The position numbers were made by a program, and so were the translations under genes. A model generated the notes under the pieces. It was not told where the DNA came from. It was given only the letters and a program-made list of their open reading frames with translations, and ran no database searches. A DNA stretch of 35,542 nucleotides from Flavobacterium sp. (lineage in GTDB: Bacteria; Bacteroidota; Bacteroidia; Flavobacteriales; Flavobacteriaceae), in contig NZ_JAIXYH010000090.1 of NCBI RefSeq assembly GCF_027490375.1, positions 1-35,542 on the forward strand. The letters run 5' to 3'. Below, piece by piece: positions 30,571 through 35,542 of this stretch (positions within the stretch are counted from its first letter, which is position 1; every line of letters starts with the position of its first letter).

Positions 30571-30722
30571 GGGCGGCATCTCGCGCCTTTCATTGCAATA
30601 CAGCCTAACCGCGGTAGTTCAGGCACGCTTTTGTAACAGCTTCCGCTGGTCGCTGCTCCAAAACCGCCCTCACATACCGCGGTTACGGCTCTATTTTCAT
30701 TGCAGTCACGGCCGCGAAAATC
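30571..30722 (+). repeat. GC-rich REP-like element with AACCGCGGTA / TACCGCGGTT arms
   Basis: It starts gggcggcatctcgcgcc. The arms aaccgcggta (30607-30616) and taccgcggtt (about 30677-30686) are perfect reverse complements about 60 bp apart, with cattgca on both flanks. It is probably the same broad class as the other intergenic repeats, but the sequence is well diverged. Confidence 0.5.
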
Positions 30723-30925
30723 GTTACCAATCAACGAATCATCTTAACCTCTGTGGAAATCAAATACCTGCTGTTTTCGAACTTTAGAAAAAATATGCGG
30801 AAAACCCGTAACCATATGTCAATTTTTTTTCAAAACTTCGCCTCGATGGGGGCGGGTGGGATGGGGAGCGATTCCCACGTACGAAATTCCCGGAAATAAA
30901 TTTTACGGAAAAACCGTATTTTTCA

Positions 30926-31003
30926 GAGATTTCGAGATTTCGAGATTTCGAGATTTCGAGATTGAAAGATTGAAAGATTGAAAGATTGAAAGATTGAAAG
31001 ATT
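30926..31003 (+). repeat. Two adjacent 8-bp tandem arrays
   Basis: gagatttc occurs four times in tandem from 30926 to 30957. After gag, attgaaag occurs five times from 30961 to 31000. No spacers separate the units, so this is a simple-sequence array. Confidence 0.9.
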
Positions 31004-31033
31004 TAACCTTCGACAGGCTCAGACTCCGACGAA

Positions 31034-31100
31034 ACGTGGGTTCAGGCGGGCAAAATGATACGATAAGTGGTGAACGTCGCGATCCCGATAGCTATCGGGA
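31034..31100 (+). repeat. Direct repeat family copy A with an 18-bp palindrome
   Basis: This begins acgtgggttcaggcgggcaa and ends gaacgtcgc at 31080. It continues into TCCCGATAGCTATCGGGA (31083-31100), which is its own reverse complement. The block recurs at 31170 (with the palindrome) and 31586 (without it). Flanks carry ccttcgacaggctcag-type segments. Confidence 0.85.
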
Positions 31101-31169
31101 CTAGCTTCTCGTGTCTAGCTTCTAACTTCTAAAAAACTTACTCCTTCGATAGGCTCAGGCTACGACGAT

Positions 31170-31236
31170 ACGTGGGTTCAGGCGGGCAAAATGATACGAT
31201 AAGTGGTGAACGTCGCAATCCCGATAGCTATCGGGA
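31170..31236 (+). repeat. Direct repeat family copy B with the same palindrome
   Basis: The same 47-bp block as 31034, offset 136 bp, with the palindrome at 31219-31236 followed by gactagcttct as in copy A. Confidence 0.85.
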
Positions 31237-31459
31237 CTAGCTTCTATTTTCTAGCGTCTCAAAAGAATCTTCCGCCTTCGATACGCTGACTTCGACAAGA
31301 TCACGCACCAGCTGTTAATCGCACAGAAAACGCCGAAGCTCACATAATTTTGTGGAATGTTTGGCCGGTGAGGAAAACACAGAACGTATCAAACCGCCTG
31401 AAAAATGGCACCGCCCTTCAAAACGCCCAAGCACCAATTTCTCGGTAACGATTTTCGCA

Positions 31460-31546
31460 GCCCGGATAGAGGCGACATCCTTTTAATGGAGCAACGCGGA
31501 ATAAAAAGATACAGCCGAAAGCCGGAAATGCTGCCCAAATAAAAAA
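31460..31546 (+). repeat. Degraded hairpin intergenic repeat
   Basis: It contains cccggatagaggcgacatcc, cttttaa ... ataaaaagata arms, and ends ctgcccaaataaaaaag, matching the ends and core of the element at 4740-4852. Confidence 0.5.
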
Positions 31547-31585
31547 GATCTGAAAGCAGCATTTAACACCTCACGCTCCGACGAT

Positions 31586-31632
31586 ACGTGGGTTCAGGCG
31601 GGCAAAATGATACGATAAGTGGTGAACGTCGC
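31586..31632 (+). repeat. Direct repeat family copy C, palindrome missing
   Basis: The same 47-bp block as 31034 and 31170, but after gaacgtcgc the sequence turns into the tandem unit cttaatact instead of the palindrome. Confidence 0.8.
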
Positions 31633-31838
31633 CAAGTCTTAATACTTAATACTCCAATCTTAATACTTCAAAAAAACTCTTGGCGAACTTTGCGGTTGAG
31701 CCTTCGATACGCCGACTTCGACAAGCTCAAGTACCAGCTTTTAATCGCACAGAAAACGGCGAATCTGCTGCAAATTTGCTTTCATAAATTGACTAAAGTG
31801 GTCAACCTATTTTAGGGACGTACAAAACCAGCCCCCCC

Positions 31839-33275
31839 CTACTCTTTATTCAATTTAGCTACATAATAGACGGGAATCCCTAAGGCAACAATAAGTAAAC
31901 CTAATCCGGTATTAAGTGTGTCTTGAACCAGCAAAATAATGCAAATCAGCAGCGTACAAGCCATGTAAAGCGCAGGAATTACTGGGTATCCAAACGCTTT
32001 GTACGGACGTTCGGTGTGTGGCTCTTTACGTCGTAAAACGAAAATGCCTGCAATAGTCAGAATATAAAAAAGCAGTGAAGCAAAAGTAGCGTACGTAAGT
32101 AAATCGCCGTATTTGCCGGATAAACACAATACACAAGCCCACAAACATTGAAACCACAACGCTTTTGCTGGCACTTGATTTTCGTTTAATTCAGCGGCTT
32201 TATTAAAAAACAAACGTTCTTTTGCCATCGCATAAAACAAGCGTCCGCCGGCTAAAATCAAACCGCTGTTACAACCAAACGTCGATATCATAATCAGTGC
32301 AGCCATTAAAAATACACCACTATTTCCGAGTACCACACTAGCAGCAGCAGCTCCTACCCGATCTTCGGCAGCAAACTGAATTCCGGCACCTGTTACCGTT
32401 TGTGCGTCGGGCACGCCAGATAAAGGAAGCAGTGCCAAATATGCCACATTCGCCAAAACATAAATGACAGTAACGATGGTAGTTCCAAGAAATAAACTGC
32501 GCGGAATATTTCTTTTCGGATCTTTAATTTCGGCGGCAATAAACGTAACGTTGTTCCAGGCATCGCTCGAAAAAAGCGAATTAATAATAGTTGCACCAGC
32601 AGCTCCTAAAAGCGCAAAACCACTTAAACCGGTGATGCTCAAAGTACCGTCTGGATTCACAACCGATTTCTTGGCTTCCCACATATGTTCAAAATTCTGC
32701 GAAAGCACGTCGGTTTGTGTTCCAAAATACAAGCCGCAAGCAATTAATCCGAACAAGGCTACTAATTTGGCAGAAGTAAATATGAGTTGTATCCACTTTC
32801 CGTTTTCTACACCTCTATTGTTTATGAAGGTTAGCAAAACAATCGTGAACATAGCTAAAAACGTTTTTCCGTTAAGGATAAAAAGTCCGGTGTCAAGCAG
32901 TGTTTCGTCGAGCTGCGGAAAGAAAACCGCCGTATATTTTGCAAAAGCAACGGCCACAGCAGCAATAACGCCGGTTTGGATTACGGTAAAGACAGTCCAT
33001 CCGTATAAAAAAGCCGTTAGTTTTCCGTACGCGCGCTGAATATAAACAAACTGACCGCCCGCAGTTGGCATCATTCCAGCGAGTTCTCCGTAGGATAAAG
33101 CGGCAGTCATCGTTAAAAATCCGGTCAGTACCCACAGTAAAATGATGTATCCCGCCGAACCCACATCGCGAGCCATCGCCGAGGTAACGATAAAGATTCC
33201 GCTACCAATCATGGAGCCTGCAACGATACTGGTTGCATCAAGTAATCCTAAACTGCGTTTTAATTGTTCTGCCAT
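31839..33275 (-). CDS. APC-superfamily amino acid permease
   Basis: 478 residues with about 12 transmembrane helices. It opens with the APC/LAT-type segment LLDATSIVAGSMIGSGIFIVTSAMA (helix 1, with the GSGIF unwound motif) and continues with LSYGELAGMMPTAGGQFVYIQRAYG. The SDAWNNVTFIAAEIKDPKRNIP stretch is typical of the family. Predicted inner-membrane uptake or exchange of amino acids, exact substrate unknown. The ATG shares one base with the MazG stop (TAATG), so it is the second gene of a MazG-permease unit. It is next to a repeat-rich gap at its 3' end. Confidence 0.92.
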   Translation of the reverse strand: MAEQLKRSLGLLDATSIVAGSMIGSGIFIVTSAMARDVGSAGYIILLWVLTGFLTMTAALSYGELAGMMPTAGGQFVYIQRAYGKLTAFLYGWTVFTVIQTGVIAAVAVAFAKYTAVFFPQLDETLLDTGLFILNGKTFLAMFTIVLLTFINNRGVENGKWIQLIFTSAKLVALFGLIACGLYFGTQTDVLSQNFEHMWEAKKSVVNPDGTLSITGLSGFALLGAAGATIINSLFSSDAWNNVTFIAAEIKDPKRNIPRSLFLGTTIVTVIYVLANVAYLALLPLSGVPDAQTVTGAGIQFAAEDRVGAAAASVVLGNSGVFLMAALIMISTFGCNSGLILAGGRLFYAMAKERLFFNKAAELNENQVPAKALWFQCLWACVLCLSGKYGDLLTYATFASLLFYILTIAGIFVLRRKEPHTERPYKAFGYPVIPALYMACTLLICIILLVQDTLNTGLGLLIVALGIPVYYVAKLNKE

Positions 33276-34051
33276 TAATGTGTATTTTTAGCTTCGTTCC
33301 AATATACATCCATTTCTGCGAGTGTCATTTCGCTAAGCGACTTTCCTGTCTCGGCAGCGCGACGCTCCAGATGTTGAAAACGGTGAATAAATTTTTTGTT
33401 TGTCCGTTCGAGCGCATCTTCGGGATTGATATTTAAGAAACGTGCGTAGTTAATCATCGAAAAAAGAACGTCCCCAAATTCGGCTTCCATTTTCGCCTGA
33501 TCACCTCGATGTACTTCTTGTTGTAATTCAGCAAGCTCTTCCTGCACTTTTTCCCAAACTTGCTCGGGTTTTTCCCAATCAAAACCGACACCTTTTGCTT
33601 TATCTTGAATGCGAGATGCCTTTACCAATGCGGGAAGCGATTTCGGCACGCCTTCTAAAACCGATTTTTTCCCTTCTTTCAGTTTTAACTTTTCCCAATT
33701 TTGTTTTACCTCTTCCTCGTCTGCCACCTGAACATCACCGTAAATATGCGGATGCCGATGAATGAGCTTGTCGCAAATTTCATTGCACACATCTGCAATA
33801 TCAAAGGCGTGCTCTTCACATCCTATTTTTGCGTAGAAAACAATGTGCAAGAGTAGATCGCCCAACTCTTTTTTGATTTCAGTAAGATCTCGATTGAGGA
33901 TGGCATCACCTAATTCATAGGTCTCTTCGATGGTGAGATGCCGAAGCGACTCAAAGGTTTGTTTTTGATCCCATGGACAGCCGGCACGCAGCTCATCCAT
34001 GATTGTTAATAAGCGTTCAAATGACTTTAGTTTGTCGGCAACCGAATTCAT
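33275..34051 (-). CDS. mazG: Nucleoside triphosphate pyrophosphohydrolase
   Basis: 258 residues with two MazG-type helical domains. The metal-binding pattern is visible in the first, EETYELGDAI followed by KKELGDLLLH, with HRHPHIYGDV after it. The second has LAELQQEVHRGD and EAEFGDVLFSMINYARF. The enzyme hydrolyses NTPs and dNTPs to the monophosphate and pyrophosphate and may limit non-canonical nucleotides or ppGpp. The full length fits bacterial MazG. It lies upstream of the APC permease with a one-base overlap. The 168-bp gap to the DUF5606 gene contains a terminator for that gene. Confidence 0.93.
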   Translation of the reverse strand: MNSVADKLKSFERLLTIMDELRAGCPWDQKQTFESLRHLTIEETYELGDAILNRDLTEIKKELGDLLLHIVFYAKIGCEEHAFDIADVCNEICDKLIHRHPHIYGDVQVADEEEVKQNWEKLKLKEGKKSVLEGVPKSLPALVKASRIQDKAKGVGFDWEKPEQVWEKVQEELAELQQEVHRGDQAKMEAEFGDVLFSMINYARFLNINPEDALERTNKKFIHRFQHLERRAAETGKSLSEMTLAEMDVYWNEAKNTH

Positions 34052-34168
34052 ACCTGCAATTTTGCTAAAAGTATGAAATCTTGCTGAAGTATCGTGCGAA
34101 AGTCACTTTTGGGGAAAATTGACTTTTCTTTTTAGAAATAATGACTGCCTGCTGCGCTTTAAATAAAA

Positions 34169-34197
34169 AAATCTCGCTGCTTTGGACAACGAGATTC
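34169..34197 (-). terminator. Terminator of the DUF5606 gene
   Basis: On the minus strand AATCTCG (34196-34190) pairs with CGAGATT (34176-34170), and TTTTTTAT follows. It begins 23 bp past the stop codon. Confidence 0.8.
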
Positions 34198-34219
34198 TTT
34201 AGATCTTTCATATTTTCAC

Positions 34220-34645
34220 TTACTCGGCAGCAGTTTCTTCACTTGATTCTGAAGAATTTTCTTCGGCAGATGTTAAACCTTTCGCTTGTAAAATATTATA
34301 CCAGTTAAAAACTTTTTTAATGTCTGAAAGATACACGCGCTCGCGGTCGTAATCTGGAACGATTTCTGCAAAATATGCAACCAAAACAGCTTCCGATTCT
34401 TTATGTGAAGGTGCTGGACCACCATTTTCTTTAGCAACAATCGCTTCAAAGATTTCTTTAAGCGGTTTTTCTTTACTGTCGGTATATACCGATATTTCCG
34501 ATAGTAAGCTTACGTTATTGCGCAAACCTACAGTAACTTTTTTTCCATCAGTAAGCGATTCGGCAACGAATCCGCTACGAGTTTGCATTTTAAGTGCGAA
34601 TAATCCTGGTTTTCCTGATATGGCTAATATTTTTTCTAAATTCAT
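34220..34645 (-). CDS. DUF5606-family protein
   Basis: 141 residues from the ATG at 34645 (MNLEKILAISGKPGLFAL). An upstream in-frame ATG at 34666 lies inside the -7 box TATATTTG, so the shorter start is preferred. The N-terminal half is a small beta-rich domain (KMQTRSGFVAESLTDGKKVTVGL, VSLLSEISVYTD). It is followed by a helical part (IVPDYDRERVYLSDIKKVFNWYNILQA) and an acidic Ser/Glu-rich tail (SAEENSSESSEETAAE). The family is widespread in Bacteroidota next to def and mazG. Function is unknown; the context suggests a housekeeping role. It has its own promoter and terminator. Confidence 0.88.
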   Translation of the reverse strand: MNLEKILAISGKPGLFALKMQTRSGFVAESLTDGKKVTVGLRNNVSLLSEISVYTDSKEKPLKEIFEAIVAKENGGPAPSHKESEAVLVAYFAEIVPDYDRERVYLSDIKKVFNWYNILQAKGLTSAEENSSESSEETAAE

Positions 34646-34663
34646 TTTTAAAAATTTGAGTGG

Positions 34664-34691
34664 CAAATATAAACGGATAATCGAATTTCAA
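34664..34691 (-). promoter_or_regulatory. Promoter of the DUF5606 gene
   Basis: On the minus strand TTG (34691-34689), 17 bp, then TATATTTG (34671-34664) is a complete Bacteroidota promoter. It places the transcript start near 34657 and decides the start codon in favour of 34645. Confidence 0.7.
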
Positions 34692-34704
34692 GGTGGGCTT
34701 TGCC

Positions 34705-35289
34705 TTACTTTTTGAGTTTCGCGTAACGCATTCGGTATTCGGGACGTGTCTTACCAGTACGTATGTTTTCCAATTTATTCTTAATCAATTGTTTGCGCAA
34801 TCCCGTTACACGATCGGTAAAGAGAATTCCTTCGATGTGATCGTACTCGTGTTGAATAACTCGCGCTGCTAGTCCGGTGAAACGTTCGGTTTGCAGCACA
34901 AAATTCTCGTCTTGAAAAGTCACCGTAATGTCGGGATGACGCCACACGTTTTCACGAACATCGGGAATCGACAAGCAACCTTCGTTAAATTCCCAAAGTT
35001 CACCAGTTTCTTCAATGATTTGTGGATTAATAAATACGCGTTTAAACGTGCTTAAAAACTTTCGTTCTTCCGGAGATTTAGCTTCATCGTCGGCAAAAGG
35101 AGCAGCATCGATTACGAATAGTCGCTTTGAAATACCGATTTGCGGCGCGGCTAATCCAACGCCGTATGCATTATACATAGTGTCGAACATGTTCTGAATC
35201 AGTTCTTTGAGATGCGGATAGCTGGCATCTAATGGTTCTGCTACTTCGCGCAAAACAGGATCTCCGTAAGCAACTATTGGTAATATCAT
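34705..35289 (-). CDS. def: Peptide deformylase
   Basis: 194 residues. All three motifs are present: GVGLAAPQIG (43-52), EGCLS with metal-ligand C105, and QHEYDH with H147, catalytic E148 and H151. It removes the formyl group from the N-terminal Met of new proteins, using Fe2+ or a similar metal. The insertion of about 15 residues between strands (DAAPFADDEAKSPEERKF) is one I recall from Bacteroidota deformylases. It is the first gene of the local housekeeping group. A -7 box sits at 35315-35322. The next gene upstream is not visible in the window. Confidence 0.96.
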   Translation of the reverse strand: MILPIVAYGDPVLREVAEPLDASYPHLKELIQNMFDTMYNAYGVGLAAPQIGISKRLFVIDAAPFADDEAKSPEERKFLSTFKRVFINPQIIEETGELWEFNEGCLSIPDVRENVWRHPDITVTFQDENFVLQTERFTGLAARVIQHEYDHIEGILFTDRVTGLRKQLIKNKLENIRTGKTRPEYRMRYAKLKK

Positions 35290-35314
35290 GGTAATTCTCT
35301 TGCTTTTTCGACGG

Positions 35315-35322
35315 CAAAGGTA
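35315..35322 (-). promoter_or_regulatory. -7 box upstream of def
   Basis: TACCTTTG on the minus strand matches TAnnTTTG and lies 25 bp before the ATG at 35289. No -33 TTG was seen. A perfect 12-bp palindrome GCTAGTACTAGC (35341-35352) sits where the -33 element should be. Confidence 0.45.
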
Positions 35323-35442
35323 GTGAATTCGACTGGTTTTGCTAGTACTAGCATACTTCGTCGTACTGTTAAAAGCGTTTGTAAATTTACGTAAAGAACT
35401 ACCGCTGTATAAAAGCGGATCAACGAGAAAAATAAATCAAAA

Positions 35443-35461
35443 TTTACGGAAAAACCGTAAA
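35443..35461. promoter_or_regulatory. Inverted repeat TTTACGG-AAAAA-CCGTAAA
   Basis: Perfect 7-bp arms around AAAAA. The core TACGGAAAAACCGTA also occurs at 30904-30918. The symmetric form fits a dimeric regulator site. The gene it would control is not visible: def lies 150 bp to the left and the window ends at 35542. Confidence 0.4.
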
Positions 35462-35542
35462 ATCGTTCCAACGAACTTCCGTACTGTCAGATAAGTGGTA
35501 GTTTACCACGGTTTTTTACAAACAACCACAAGCTACCAAATC

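Larger units (their letters stand above)
30512..31838. other. Intergenic gap of 1.3 kb made of repeats
   Basis: After the YceI terminator the gap contains a GC-rich REP-like element (30571-30722), an inverted repeat TACGG-AAAAA-CCGTA (30904-30918), two 8-bp tandem arrays (30926-31003), three direct copies of a 47-bp or longer element (31034, 31170, 31586), a degraded REP copy (31460-31546) and a diverged pair of another block (31272-31342 and 31700-31760). No credible gene was found. Confidence 0.7.

Noticed and set aside
30926..31003. Possible CRISPR array
   Set aside because: The 8-bp units are contiguous with no spacers, and there are no cas genes in the window.
34646..34666. Upstream ATG for the DUF5606 gene
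   Set aside because: It lies inside the -7 box; the shorter start gives the expected MNLEKILAISGKPG N-terminus.
35286..35471. Minus-strand 61-codon frame upstream of def
   Set aside because: It covers the def promoter and the TTTACGG inverted repeat and has no recognisable domain.
35495..35516. Plus-strand terminator-like hairpin GTGGTA/TACCAC followed by T run
   Set aside because: No plus-strand gene lies upstream within view, and the window ends 26 bp later, so its role cannot be judged.

Overview
The window reads as chromosome of a member of the Bacteroidota, most likely a Flavobacteriaceae/Flavobacterium-like organism. The grounds are: AT-rich DNA; promoters of the Bacteroidota type (TTG, 17-23 bp, TAnnTTTG) in front of several genes; no Shine-Dalgarno habit; a type IX secretion (T9SS) C-terminal sorting domain and SprB-type repeats; LytTR response regulators paired with propeller/Y_Y_Y histidine kinases; a tmRNA tag ending YALAA; and dispersed hairpin-forming intergenic repeats that I recall as common in Flavobacterium genomes. 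No tools were run, so all family calls rest on motifs read by eye.

Layout. Positions 1-3887 (minus) hold most of a large secreted metzincin protease (reprolysin-like catalytic domain, P domain, SprB repeats) whose C-terminus lies off the left edge. After a repeat-rich gap comes a minus-strand unit, GH97 alpha-glucosidase -> sugar MFS transporter -> secreted M28 peptidase (9801-4858). A second repeat-rich gap (9802-11163) precedes a LytS/LytR-type two-component pair (14852-11164). Divergent from it is a 973-residue FN3/T9SS surface protein (15001-17922). Next are a saccharopine/alanine-dehydrogenase-like enzyme (minus), a lipoprotein serine hydrolase (plus) and the tmRNA gene (21034-21426). 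A compact three-gene minus-strand cassette follows: a small cysteine-motif protein, a multi-TM membrane protein and a short histidine kinase (23270-21556). Then comes a plus-strand TetR/ABC/HlyD/TolC export operon (23673-28773), rhodanese and DUF2892 genes (minus), and a divergent MarR-YceI pair (plus). A 1.3 kb repeat-packed gap (30512-31838) leads to a minus-strand housekeeping group: APC permease, MazG, DUF5606 protein and peptide deformylase.

How the parts fit. GH97 and the MFS carrier make a plausible alpha-glucoside cleavage and monosaccharide uptake unit. TetR with ABC, HlyD and TolC forms a self-contained tripartite exporter whose ATPase motifs are degenerate. MarR-YceI and the TetR operon each carry a perfect inverted repeat on or next to the -7 box, which suggests autoregulation. 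The best candidate for an under-described system is the 21556-23270 cassette: small protein ending in a Cys-Pro motif, membrane protein, minimal kinase. Second candidates are a ~110-residue cysteine-bounded repeat domain in the 15001-17922 protein and the degenerate ABC ATPase.
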